From UBA9337 sp038331135 (lineage in GTDB: Bacteria; Patescibacteriota; Minisyncoccia; Moranbacterales; UBA9337), in assembly GCA_038331135.1 (NCBI GenBank), contig JBBQOS010000023.1, forward strand, positions 1 through 14,896: 14,896 nucleotides of DNA, read 5' to 3'. Made by a program: the position numbers and the translations under genes. Below are positions 1-6,514 of this stretch, piece by piece (within the stretch, counting starts at the first letter, position 1; every line of letters starts with the position of its first letter). The notes beneath the pieces are model-generated. The model worked only from the letters and a program-made list of their open reading frames with translations, did not search any database and was not told the origin of the DNA.

Positions 1-54
1 CTTTGCAAAAATTGGGATTTGGTCTAGAATACGGGTACAGTAATCAAAAAAACT

Positions 55-360
55 ATGCTAAAAAAGACCAGAAAACAGTACACTCCCGAATTTAAGTTCA
101 AATTGGTGACGGAAGCCCTCAAAAACGACAATATGACAACTATCGCCAGACAGCACGGAATCAATTTCGCCTTGCTGGCCAAGTGGAAGGCCATGTTTTT
201 ACAAAATGGCCAGCAGGTATTTGAAATGACGGATGACAAAGAAAAAGAGGAGCTCAAGAAGACCATTGCTAGACTCGAAAGAATTGTGGGTAGAAAGGAG
301 ATTGAACTGAATCTGCTAAAAAATTTTTCAGATTTTTACGAATCCCAAAGCATGCCATAA
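55..360 (+). CDS. IS3-family transposase OrfA (HTH protein)
   Basis: This 101-residue protein is the DNA-binding half of an IS3-type transposase. Residues about 7-50 form the usual helix-turn-helix, with YTPEFKFKLVTEAL followed by TIARQHGI and then LAKWK, the last preceding the recognition helix region. Residues 60-92 are rich in K, E and L with heptad-like leucines and isoleucines, matching the leucine-zipper stretch used for multimerisation. Length is normal for OrfA. There is no Shine-Dalgarno in front of the ATG. The last codons overlap the upstream extension of the OrfB frame, which is open from about 306, so an OrfAB fusion by -1 frameshifting is expected. Homology is clear; activity is not tested. 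Confidence 0.9.
   Translation: MLKKTRKQYTPEFKFKLVTEALKNDNMTTIARQHGINFALLAKWKAMFLQNGQQVFEMTDDKEKEELKKTIARLERIVGRKEIELNLLKNFSDFYESQSMP
321..327 (+). other. candidate -1 programmed frameshift site (A AAT TTT)
   Basis: In the overlap between OrfA and the open OrfB frame, the heptamer A AAT TTT sits in the X XXY YYZ register of the OrfA frame. The two zero-frame codons AAT TTT can re-pair as AAA TTT after a one-base backward slip. The preceding run of six A (318-323) gives a second possible slip, A AAA AAT. A slip here joins OrfA codon 91 to the OrfB frame. The downstream structure that often stimulates slipping was not identified, and the heptamer differs from the A AAA AAG best known in this family. 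Confidence 0.5.
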
Positions 361-380
361 TCGAATTTGCCCGCAGTCTA

Positions 381-1244
381 GTGGAAGACAATATTATGGG
401 AGTAAGCCGTATTTGTTTTCTTTGTGGAATCAGTAAAGCCACCTTTTATGCCCATAAGGATCCCGAGCAGCAATTTGAAAACAAATACGCCCACATCAAA
501 AAGAAGTTGGAAAAAGTGATTCAAAAAAATCCCGCCTATGGGATTGGCAGACTCAAGCAGGGGCTATTTAACAAGCATGGGGTTTTCATCGGCAGAGATG
601 CCCTGGCAAGGCTTTTGAGACTCTGGGGGCTATCGCTGAAAAGAAAAGTTGGCAAAAAGAAAAAGAGTATCATTCAGAAAATCCTTATTGCACTGGCTGG
701 TAGAAGTAATCTGCTGATTAGAACTAAATTGGAAAATCCGTTGCAAGCAGTAACCGCAGACATCAGTGAAATCCATTACAACCAAGGCAAAGAAAAATGC
801 TACCTCTCGGTGCATAAAGATGCTTTGGGGCAAATGGTGTATGGACACAAAGTGGGCAGGAATATGGAAACAAGCTTGGTGCTCAATTCTTTCGGGAAAA
901 TGCTTAAGTACTGGAAAAAGAAAAAGCTCAAACCCAAAGATATTTTGTTTCATTCTGATCAGGGTTCGCAGTACACCAGCTATGAATATGTAAATGCAGT
1001 TTTGAAAATTGGAAAAATTTCATATTCCACTCCAGGCACGCCCACAGAGAATCCAGGACAGGAATCATTTTTTGGAAGATTCAAAGATGAATGGAAAGCA
1101 GAAATCAATGAGCTTAGAAGTTTTGAAGAAGTTGAAAGATTTATTAAAAGTAAGATTAGGTATTATAATTATTCAAGATTACACACCAGCATTAAAAATC
1201 AAACACCATATATTTTTACAAAAAGCTCTCTTAATTTTAAGTAA
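381..1244 (+). CDS. IS3-family transposase OrfB (DDE integrase core)
   Basis: This is the catalytic half of the transposase, which cuts and joins DNA at the element's ends. Counting from the GTG at 381 (287 residues), an HTH_21-like segment lies at about 33-90 and the rve integrase core at about 120-275. The catalytic triad is visible: D127 (in AVTADISEIHY), D193 (in LFHSDQGSQYTS) and E228 (in NPGQESFFGRFK). The D193-E228 spacing of 35 residues is exactly the IS3-family DD(35)E pattern. The GTG is only the first start-like codon; the frame is open upstream to about 306. In this family the functional enzyme is an OrfAB fusion made by -1 frameshifting, here predicted at about 396 residues. No frame breaks or missing active-site residues were found. 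Confidence 0.92.
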   Translation: MEDNIMGVSRICFLCGISKATFYAHKDPEQQFENKYAHIKKKLEKVIQKNPAYGIGRLKQGLFNKHGVFIGRDALARLLRLWGLSLKRKVGKKKKSIIQKILIALAGRSNLLIRTKLENPLQAVTADISEIHYNQGKEKCYLSVHKDALGQMVYGHKVGRNMETSLVLNSFGKMLKYWKKKKLKPKDILFHSDQGSQYTSYEYVNAVLKIGKISYSTPGTPTENPGQESFFGRFKDEWKAEINELRSFEEVERFIKSKIRYYNYSRLHTSIKNQTPYIFTKSSLNFK

Positions 1245-1267
1245 TAATGGTTTAGTTAAGTTAGGAC

Positions 1268-1295
1268 TGGACAAAATTATATTTTGTGTTATTAT
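1268..1295 (+). promoter_or_regulatory. candidate hybrid promoter at the IS right end
   Basis: TGGACA (1268-1273, five of six matches to the -35 consensus) lies 16 bp before TATTAT (1290-1295), which has an extended -10 TG one base upstream. Transcription would start near 1302, almost on the ATG at 1304, so the message would be leaderless or nearly so. The -35 box would be the last six bases of the proposed IS end. A second TATAAT at 1296-1301 is too close to the ATG to serve it well. Confidence 0.45.
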
Positions 1296-1303
1296 TATAA
1301 TTA

Positions 1304-2743
1304 ATGAAAAGTCTTTATATTTATCCATTTTTAGGTTTGATTATAGGGGGGATTTTTTTATCTCCCAGTTTTGTTGTGGCGTCAAATATCTGTTATGTGG
1401 ATGAAAGTGTCGAAAATAGTGGGGATGGTAGCGATGATAAGCCTTACAAAAAAATATCCAAAGCCACTGAAGAAAATTGTTCAGAGATAAAACTCTCTAA
1501 GGGAACATACGAAGAAAATGTGAATTTAAAAGCAGGAATGAAATTAAGAGGCAACAGCAAAGATAGCACTATTGTCAAAGGAAAAGTTACAATGTCCGAT
1601 GGATCTGAAATTAGTAAAGTAACTGTCTCAATCGGAGGAATAGAAGTGGCTCAAGGAGCAGATGTGGATATTAAAACTGTAATAATTAAGGGTGCCAATA
1701 TAGGAATACTAACGACCGGAGGAGGAAAATTAACGGCTGATGATGTGGTGATTTCCGGCAATAGGAAGGGATCGTATATTCAGTATGGCAAAGATGTTAA
1801 AATTACAAATTGTAAAGTTTATGACAATAAAGAAGAGGGTCTGGACATCAGAGCCAATGTAAGCGGTTCAATTAATAGCAATGAAATTTACGATAATGGC
1901 GAAAGTGGAATCGAGGTTATCTTGGGAAAAGCGGAACTTAGTATTGTAAATAATAGCATAAAAAAGAATGGTTCCAGTGGAATCGCAGCTCAATTTTATA
2001 GTGACACAGACAAAAAAGGCGATGTAAATATTAAAAACAATGTTATTACTGATAACAGTAATTACGGACTGGATTGCAAAGCGCCCAGTGGAGGAGATGG
2101 ACGGCCCAAAGGCTATTGGGCTGATTCGATGGATTTGACTTCCAATAAAATAATGAATAATAAAAAGAAAGATATTTCAGGCTCATGCAAATTTGATGGG
2201 GATAAAATTGCCGATGCCACTAAAACCAAAGAGCAGAGAGAATCGGAAAAATTAGCCTTGGAGGTCAAAGAGAAAAAGAAGATTATTTCTGTTGAGGAGA
2301 AAGTAGAATTAGAAGAAATTAAGGCTCAGCAGGAAGAAGAAAACAGAATTGCGCAAAGAGACAATGAGGAAAGAAATAACATTAATATTATTTTTGACGA
2401 GGTAGAAAAATTTTATCAAGATCAGAAAAAAAACAAAAATACAATTGAAAATAGGAATAAGCTAAAAATATTTTTTGTGGGTGAGGATTATAAAAAGATA
2501 AGGGAATTAAGAGATTCTTTGTATTTTTATGATCAAAAAATTGAAGAAGCTGAAGAGAAAAAAGGACACATCATTGATGAAAATATTTTGAAAGAAGTTG
2601 ATGATAAAATTTTAGCTTTGCAAGAAAAACGGGAAAGTATCGTTAAATTTATTGAAAATCAAGGAAATAAGTTCAGTATTTGGGGCCTGATTTTTAAGGA
2701 AATATACTTATCACAAGATGATAAATTTTTTGGGATGTTCTAG
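1304..2743 (+). CDS. secreted parallel beta-helix protein with coiled-coil C-terminus
   Basis: This 479-residue protein begins with a signal peptide (residues 1-27, hydrophobic GLIIGGIF core, likely cut after VVA). It is therefore exported or surface-exposed. Residues 30-55 (YVDESVENSGDGSDDKPYKK) resemble the DUF1565/NosD-type opening of right-handed beta-helix proteins. Residues about 65-297 contain repeated short strands with N-rich turns (ITNCKVYDN, INSNEIYDNGESGIEV, INNSIKKNGSSGI-like), the PbH1 repeat pattern. Residues about 305-450 change abruptly to charged E/K/Q-rich sequence expected to form coiled coils. There is no obvious membrane anchor or sorting signal. The beta-helix fold often binds or cleaves polysaccharide, but no catalytic residues can be assigned. 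The start follows a -10-like box with no leader. A perfect terminator follows. Confidence 0.8.
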   Translation: MKSLYIYPFLGLIIGGIFLSPSFVVASNICYVDESVENSGDGSDDKPYKKISKATEENCSEIKLSKGTYEENVNLKAGMKLRGNSKDSTIVKGKVTMSDGSEISKVTVSIGGIEVAQGADVDIKTVIIKGANIGILTTGGGKLTADDVVISGNRKGSYIQYGKDVKITNCKVYDNKEEGLDIRANVSGSINSNEIYDNGESGIEVILGKAELSIVNNSIKKNGSSGIAAQFYSDTDKKGDVNIKNNVITDNSNYGLDCKAPSGGDGRPKGYWADSMDLTSNKIMNNKKKDISGSCKFDGDKIADATKTKEQRESEKLALEVKEKKKIISVEEKVELEEIKAQQEEENRIAQRDNEERNNINIIFDEVEKFYQDQKKNKNTIENRNKLKIFFVGEDYKKIRELRDSLYFYDQKIEEAEEKKGHIIDENILKEVDDKILALQEKRESIVKFIENQGNKFSIWGLIFKEIYLSQDDKFFGMF

Positions 2744-2774
2744 TTTCTAGAGATTATAATATTGGCCAAGCAAT

Positions 2775-2813
2775 AAAAAGACTAAGTTCTCTGCAAGAAA
2801 ACTTAGTCTTTTT
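2775..2813. terminator. bidirectional intrinsic terminator
   Basis: A perfect 14-bp inverted repeat (2775-2788 with 2800-2813, loop 11 nt) begins with AAAAAG and ends with CTTTTT. It can therefore give a stem plus U-tract on both strands. It lies between two convergent genes, the beta-helix protein and the RlpA-like protein, which is where a shared terminator is expected. Confidence 0.88.
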
Positions 2814-2860
2814 GGCGGCCTCTTATAATAATTTTAATTATATCTACGTGTGCTTAAATA

Positions 2861-3823
2861 TTAATTAGTTATTTCTTCCATTTTTACGTTGGTAACTCCT
2901 TGTCCCAAGGAAGCAATTTTTTCAAAGGCGACTTTGTCCAAGTCGATGATTCTGTTTGGACCAAAAGGACCGCGATCGTTAATTTTTACGATTACCGATT
3001 TGCCGTTGTCTTTGTTGGTTACTTTGACATAACTACCCATAGGCAACCAGGGATTAGCAGCCGCCATAGTGCCGGTGTGAGCATACCAACTAGCCAGTCC
3101 AGTATGAGATTTACCCAGCTTTACATAAGTTCCCTGCGTTATCACTTTGTTAATTGGTTCCTTGGTTACGATAGTTTCTTTAATTTTACGACTAACTTCT
3201 TTGCTGTCATGGTAAGCCACTTCGTATTTTGTTTCCTTGATGCCTTTTTCTCCCGTTACCTCTGTTTTTTTAGTGCGCCAACTCAATTTATCATCTTCTT
3301 TTTCGACAGTCTTAAAGTCGATAGCTTTTTTTACGATTTCTTCTTTTATTTCCACGCGGGTAATTTTTATCTCCTCATTATTATAAGCCACCGTTTTCCT
3401 TTCCGGTTTTACAATGTCTTCTTCTCGGATGTCTAAATTATTTTCACTAATTACCTCTCCCACAGTTTTATTAAAGCCAAAGATTTCTTTTTTTTCTTTA
3501 TCAATTAAAATAATTAATTTCTTGGTTCTTTGAATTTCTATAATACTCCCTGGATAAAGAACAGCTGATTTGTCGGGAAAAATCAAATCTTTCTCGTTTA
3601 AAGTTATTTTTTGAGTATCTAATAAATCAGCTACTGTTTTTGAGTTTGTTTGAAAGTTTTTTTTAAAATTATTGTCATTTAAAATAATATTTTTTTCTCC
3701 GTTAGCAATGCCCAAAACTCGCTTGTCTTTAAAAAATAAAAATTTTCCAGTATAAAAACCGCCCACTATTAGTAGAAAGAAAAAAAGATATTTAAGCTTT
3801 GATTTTTTTTTACGCTTTATCAT
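2861..3823 (-). CDS. G5 / RlpA-like double-psi beta-barrel cell-wall protein
   Basis: Probably an exported, membrane-anchored peptidoglycan-associated protein. The longest frame starts at 3841 (326 residues), but the ATG at 3823 is preferred. An extended -10 box at 3845-3853 would put the transcript start near 3838, and a GGATGGA sequence then precedes the second ATG. Numbered from the longer frame, the protein has a lysine-rich N-terminus and a membrane segment (17-37). Two YabE/DUF348-like ubiquitin-fold repeats (about 48-105 and 108-163) and a G5 domain (about 160-238) follow. The C-terminal barrel (247-325) shows GLASWYA, LPMGSYVKVTN, NGKSVIV, NDRGPFG and RIIDL. This resembles the YabE/Rpf and RlpA families of wall-remodelling proteins. 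The position usually occupied by His in RlpA (AAH) is Asn263, so lytic activity is uncertain. The gene converges with the beta-helix gene. Confidence 0.85.
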   Translation of the reverse strand: MIKRKKKSKLKYLFFFLLIVGGFYTGKFLFFKDKRVLGIANGEKNIILNDNNFKKNFQTNSKTVADLLDTQKITLNEKDLIFPDKSAVLYPGSIIEIQRTKKLIILIDKEKKEIFGFNKTVGEVISENNLDIREEDIVKPERKTVAYNNEEIKITRVEIKEEIVKKAIDFKTVEKEDDKLSWRTKKTEVTGEKGIKETKYEVAYHDSKEVSRKIKETIVTKEPINKVITQGTYVKLGKSHTGLASWYAHTGTMAAANPWLPMGSYVKVTNKDNGKSVIVKINDRGPFGPNRIIDLDKVAFEKIASLGQGVTNVKMEEITN

Positions 3824-3844
3824 TGTAAAAGTTCCATCCATTCA

Positions 3845-3853
3845 ATTATATCA
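3845..3853 (-). promoter_or_regulatory. extended -10 promoter of the RlpA-like gene
   Basis: Read on the minus strand this is TGATATAAT, a perfect extended -10 element. The -35 region is poor, which is common with extended -10 promoters. The predicted start near 3838 falls inside the first possible ATG codon (3841-3839), so this box helps choose the downstream ATG at 3823. Confidence 0.6.
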
Positions 3854-3952
3854 GATTAATCTCTATCTTAGCATGAAAGTATGGTTTTTTGTAGATATCG
3901 GCGCTTTACTAATTATCTAATTTGATTAATAATTAAGTATATTGAATTTTTT

Positions 3953-5440
3953 ATGAAAATTAATAAATATATTTTAGAAATAGCAATCTTTCTTTGCGGG
4001 GCGGTAGTTATGATATTTGAACTGGTGGGCTCGAGAATGCTGTCACCTTATTTGGGGACTTCGATTTTTGTATGGACTAGTTTAATCGGGACTGTTTTGG
4101 GAAGTTTGAGCATTGGTTATTATTGGGGTGGAAAAATTGCCGATAAAAAATCTAGCTTTGCCGGATTGGCTGGGATAATTTTTTTGGCCTCAATTTCCAT
4201 TGGTGTAACTGTCTTATTTAAGGACTTGATACTCCTAGTCTTATTGTCCAGCTTAACACAAATAAAAATAACAGCTGTAATTAGCTCAATAATTTTGTTT
4301 TCTCCAGCCAGTATTCTTTTGGGGATGGTTTCTCCTTATATAGCCAAATTAAAATTAGCCAGTTTAGACAGCGCTGGTGCAACAATCGGCAATCTTTATG
4401 CTATTTCAGCTGGAGGAAGCATTGGAGGCACATTTTTATCGGGTTTTTATTTAATCCCTAATTTTGGTGTGAATAAAATATTAATTATCCTAGCCTTGGC
4501 TATGCTAGCCATGTCTATTTTATTGGCTAAAGAAAAATTTATCAGAATCAGATTAGTTTTTTTGTTTATTCTTTTGTGTGGGTTAAATTCAGATAATGGG
4601 CTACATTATATTTTTGGAAAGAATAATTTTATGGATGTGAATACTGCTTATAGTCGAGTGTGGATTTATGATGACGTGGATGCAGAAACCAAAAGAGATG
4701 TACGTTATTTAATGATGAACAACGTTATGAATTCTGGAATGTTTTTAGATAGCGATGAGTTGGTGTTTGATTATTTAAAATACTATCATTTAGCTCAACA
4801 TTTTAATCCCAACTTTAAAAAAACTTTGATGCTGGGTGGAGCTGGCTATTCTTTTCCTAAAGATTTTTTATTAAAATACCCAAAAGCTTCAATAGATGTG
4901 GTAGAAATTGACCCGATGATTACTCAGTTAGCCAAAGAACATTTTCGTTTATCGGATAATCCTAGATTAAATATTTATCATGAGGATGGACGAATGTATT
5001 TAAATAGGACTACGGAAAAATATGATGTTATTTTTGGTGATGCGTTTAATTCCTATTATTCTATTCCATATCAGTTGACAACTAGAGAGGCCACTCAAAA
5101 AAGTTATGACATCTTAAATGACAATGGAGTTGTTATTTTAAATCTTATTTCATCTATAGAGGGTCCAAAAGGAGAATTTTTGAGAGCAGAGTATCAAACT
5201 TATAAAAGTATTTTCCCGCAGGTGTATGTAATACCAGTTCAAACAGTTAATGACGGGTATAAATTCCAAAACGTAATGATTGTAGCGATTAAATCAGAAA
5301 AACCCGTCACTTTCGAGAGTTCTAATCAAACGTTGGATGAATATTTGAATCATTTGTGGAAAAAAGATATTGCCGAAGATATGCCAATCTTAACTGATGA
5401 TTATGCGCCAGTCGATAATTATTTGCACAAAGCGGTTTAA
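3953..5440 (+). CDS. membrane-fused spermidine-synthase-like protein
   Basis: This 495-residue protein joins a membrane half to a cytosolic Rossmann-fold half, the layout often annotated 'fused MFS/spermidine synthase'. Residues 1-215 contain about six to seven hydrophobic segments, with family-typical FELVGSRMLSPYLGTS near 22-37 and ILLGMVSPYIAKL near 121-133. Residues about 228-490 are the SpeE-like domain: glycine-rich loop GGAGYSFP (295-302), acidic VVEIDP (316-321), HEDGRMYL (343-350) and DVIFGDAF (358-365), with the usual closing LTDDYAPVDNYL. The strict SpeE loop GGGDGG and the polyamine-site SDP/GP pattern after DVI are altered, so true aminopropyltransferase activity is doubtful. It may bind S-adenosylmethionine or a related nucleotide. 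No Shine-Dalgarno precedes the ATG. The gene is followed immediately by the next promoter with no terminator visible. Confidence 0.85.
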   Translation: MKINKYILEIAIFLCGAVVMIFELVGSRMLSPYLGTSIFVWTSLIGTVLGSLSIGYYWGGKIADKKSSFAGLAGIIFLASISIGVTVLFKDLILLVLLSSLTQIKITAVISSIILFSPASILLGMVSPYIAKLKLASLDSAGATIGNLYAISAGGSIGGTFLSGFYLIPNFGVNKILIILALAMLAMSILLAKEKFIRIRLVFLFILLCGLNSDNGLHYIFGKNNFMDVNTAYSRVWIYDDVDAETKRDVRYLMMNNVMNSGMFLDSDELVFDYLKYYHLAQHFNPNFKKTLMLGGAGYSFPKDFLLKYPKASIDVVEIDPMITQLAKEHFRLSDNPRLNIYHEDGRMYLNRTTEKYDVIFGDAFNSYYSIPYQLTTREATQKSYDILNDNGVVILNLISSIEGPKGEFLRAEYQTYKSIFPQVYVIPVQTVNDGYKFQNVMIVAIKSEKPVTFESSNQTLDEYLNHLWKKDIAEDMPILTDDYAPVDNYLHKAV

Positions 5441-5446
5441 AATAAT

Positions 5447-5475
5447 TTGACATTTGTGGTTAAAAGTGGTATACT
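5447..5475 (+). promoter_or_regulatory. near-consensus sigma70 promoter of the lipoprotein gene
   Basis: A perfect -35 TTGACA (5447-5452), a 17-bp spacer and -10 TATACT (5470-5475) with an extended TG (5467-5468) make this, with the one at 11791, the strongest-looking promoter in the window. The transcript would start near 5482, giving a leader of about 93 nt. A second TTGACA at 5493-5498 has only a weak -10 (TTAAAT) behind it. Confidence 0.8.
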
Positions 5476-5486
5476 TAAATATCGTA

Positions 5487-5537
5487 GTTGATTTGACAAA
5501 TATGATCAAAGTCTTTAAATAAGGCTTGATTATCAAC
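5487..5537 (+). promoter_or_regulatory. structured 5' leader of the lipoprotein mRNA
   Basis: Nested inverted repeats lie between the predicted transcript start and the Shine-Dalgarno. GTTGAT (5487-5492) pairs with ATCAAC (5532-5537). Inside it, ATCAAAGTCTT (5505-5515) pairs with AAGGCTTGAT (5521-5530) with one bulge and one G-U pair around a TAAAT loop. It matches no riboswitch I recognise. It could stabilise the message or regulate translation. Confidence 0.45.
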
Positions 5538-5574
5538 AATTCCATTTTTCTTCAGGTCCAAGGAGGGCCTCAAT

Positions 5575-6240
5575 ATGAGAAAAAACATCCTTTGGTTGGT
5601 TATTGGGGGATTGATTTCGTCCCTCTTGTCTGGTTGTGCGAGGAGTGAGGGTGCCTCCAGTGAGATCAGGGAAATTCCAGGAGGAGTTATATATAACTCT
5701 GGCAATAATCCCTTGAGTCCCGGATTGGAAATCCGAGACAAAACGTCCCAGACGAGAGATACGACTGAAATAAAACTTTTTCTGGGTGGTGAAAGCCCAG
5801 AATATAACAGGGGACGTCGAGCTGAGAAAGTCCGTGATCGACGCGATAGAGAATATCGTAACAGGCAAGATGTAGTTGATCGGGCTCGCCAAGATGCTCT
5901 CGGTGGAGTTCAGAATTATCAAGGAATCTCCGCCAGATGGTGGGGACTTTATGATAATGAATTCAACAGAACGAACCAAAATTTTCAGAGACGCGATCAG
6001 CATCGCTATGATAGGGATGAATATCGGCGAGGTCAAGAAGACTATCGCGAAAAACACGAGCAGTATAAAAGGACTGGTCGGATAATCGATCAGGTCCGAG
6101 ATCAGGCTCGTCAAGACGCCCGTCGGGGAGTGTTTTATCCTCCCCAGAATAGATTTATAAGAGAGTACAAGGACGCTCATCGTGAGGAAGATGAGCGTCT
6201 CCAAAGAAATTATCATCATCGCAATGAAAAGCGTTGGTGA
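5575..6240 (+). CDS. arginine-rich lipoprotein of unknown function
   Basis: This 221-residue protein has a lipoprotein signal peptide: basic MRKN, hydrophobic core, and lipobox LSGC with the lipidated Cys at 21. The mature part is very hydrophilic and dominated by R, D, E, Q, N and Y. It contains an internal near-repeat: VDRARQDALGGV (101-112) and VRDQARQDARRGV (174-186). No known domain is recognised. The start is certain: AGGAGG (5561-5566) stands 8 nt before the ATG. The coding sequence is far richer in G+C than its neighbours (33 of 60 bases in 5881-5940) and uses many CGN arginine codons. It has its own near-consensus promoter, structured leader and strong terminator, so it is a single-gene unit. 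The composition suggests horizontal transfer or unusual selection for expression. Function unknown; outer-face membrane location inferred. Confidence 0.82.
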   Translation: MRKNILWLVIGGLISSLLSGCARSEGASSEIREIPGGVIYNSGNNPLSPGLEIRDKTSQTRDTTEIKLFLGGESPEYNRGRRAEKVRDRRDREYRNRQDVVDRARQDALGGVQNYQGISARWWGLYDNEFNRTNQNFQRRDQHRYDRDEYRRGQEDYREKHEQYKRTGRIIDQVRDQARQDARRGVFYPPQNRFIREYKDAHREEDERLQRNYHHRNEKRW

Positions 6241-6241
6241 T

Positions 6242-6314
6242 AGTGAGCGGGGAGATGACAGTTGTCATTTTCCCGCTTTTAAAATTTTCTTGGAAATATT
6301 GTTAAATTGTTGTA
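6242..6314 (+). repeat. 73-bp direct repeat, copy 1 (terminator cassette)
   Basis: These 73 bases are identical to 10044-10116. The repeat covers the whole lipoprotein terminator plus downstream AT-rich sequence and stops inside an array of TGTT units. Sequence on both sides differs between the two copies. Confidence 0.95.
6246..6280 (+). terminator. intrinsic terminator of the lipoprotein gene
   Basis: A 14-15-bp stem (6246-6260 with 6263-6277) with only two G-U pairs and a tiny loop is followed by TTTT. It starts six bases after the stop codon. An identical copy lies at 10048-10082. Confidence 0.88.
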
Positions 6315-6344
6315 AATGTTCCAAATGTTGAAATTGTTGTAATG
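6300..6344 (+). repeat. TGTT-unit array 1 (8-9-nt period)
   Basis: TGTT begins at 6300, 6308, 6317, 6326 and 6335, so the spacing is 8, 9, 9, 9. Units follow the form TGTT, two variable bases (GT, CC, GA), then mostly A/T. It follows the lipoprotein terminator and does not form a reading frame. Confidence 0.7.
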
Positions 6345-6406
6345 AAAAAAGTGAATTATTCAAATAGCTTTTAAGTAAAATAAATAAGGATTCGTAAATT
6401 TGTATA

Positions 6407-6440
6407 AATTCGCCTGCCTGCCTGGTGGGCAGGTAATTCA
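6407..6440 (+). repeat. palindromic repeat with CCTG units
   Basis: AATT arms enclose a G+C-rich hairpin: CCTGCC (6417-6422) pairs with GGCAGG (6428-6433) around a 5-nt loop, preceded by further CCTG units. The outer ends AATTCGCCT and GGCA..AATTCAT also occur, reverse-complemented, in the shorter palindrome at 13021-13047, so the two appear to belong to one dispersed family. Confidence 0.6.
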
Positions 6441-6452
6441 TAGTGTATATTT

Positions 6453-6481
6453 TTGTTTAAAATATTTTTTAGGTGTATAAT
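6453..6481 (+). promoter_or_regulatory. promoter of the DUF2339 gene
   Basis: TTGTTT (6453-6458), a 17-bp spacer and a perfect TATAAT (6476-6481) predict a start near 6488, about 27 nt before the ATG. A second TATAAT overlaps at 6481-6486. There is no Shine-Dalgarno downstream. Confidence 0.55.
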
Positions 6482-6514
6482 ATAATCAATAAATAATTCT
6501 TAAAAATAAAAAAT

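Larger units (their letters stand above)
34..1273 (+). mobile_element. IS3-family insertion sequence (ends tentative)
   Basis: The element carries the two-gene layout of IS3-family transposons: a short helix-turn-helix OrfA followed by a DDE-transposase OrfB in the -1 frame. The ends are uncertain. The best candidate terminal inverted repeat pairs GGTACAGT (34-41) with ACTGGACA (1266-1273); read inward, the latter is TGTCCAGT, matching at 6 of 8 positions. The right end would then finish in the CA typical of this family, but the left end lacks the matching TG. No clear target-site duplication is visible at these boundaries. Both reading frames look undamaged, so the element may be active or recently inserted. 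The presence of an IS3 element is solid; the exact boundaries are a guess. Confidence 0.8.

Noticed and set aside
3..116. Open frame at the left edge reading into the insertion sequence (LQKLGFGLEYGYSNQ...), possibly the end of an interrupted gene
   Set aside because: Too little of it lies outside the element to judge, and the IS boundary is uncertain.
2900..3436. 178-codon plus-strand frame opposite the RlpA-like gene
   Set aside because: Antisense shadow; the minus strand carries recognisable G5 and RlpA motifs.
5533..6219. 228-codon minus-strand frame opposite the lipoprotein gene
   Set aside because: It is the antisense shadow of a gene rich in CGN and GAN codons. The plus strand has the promoter, Shine-Dalgarno, lipobox and terminator.
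6300..6344. CRISPR array
   Set aside because: Units of 8-9 nt with no spacers of normal length and no cas genes nearby.
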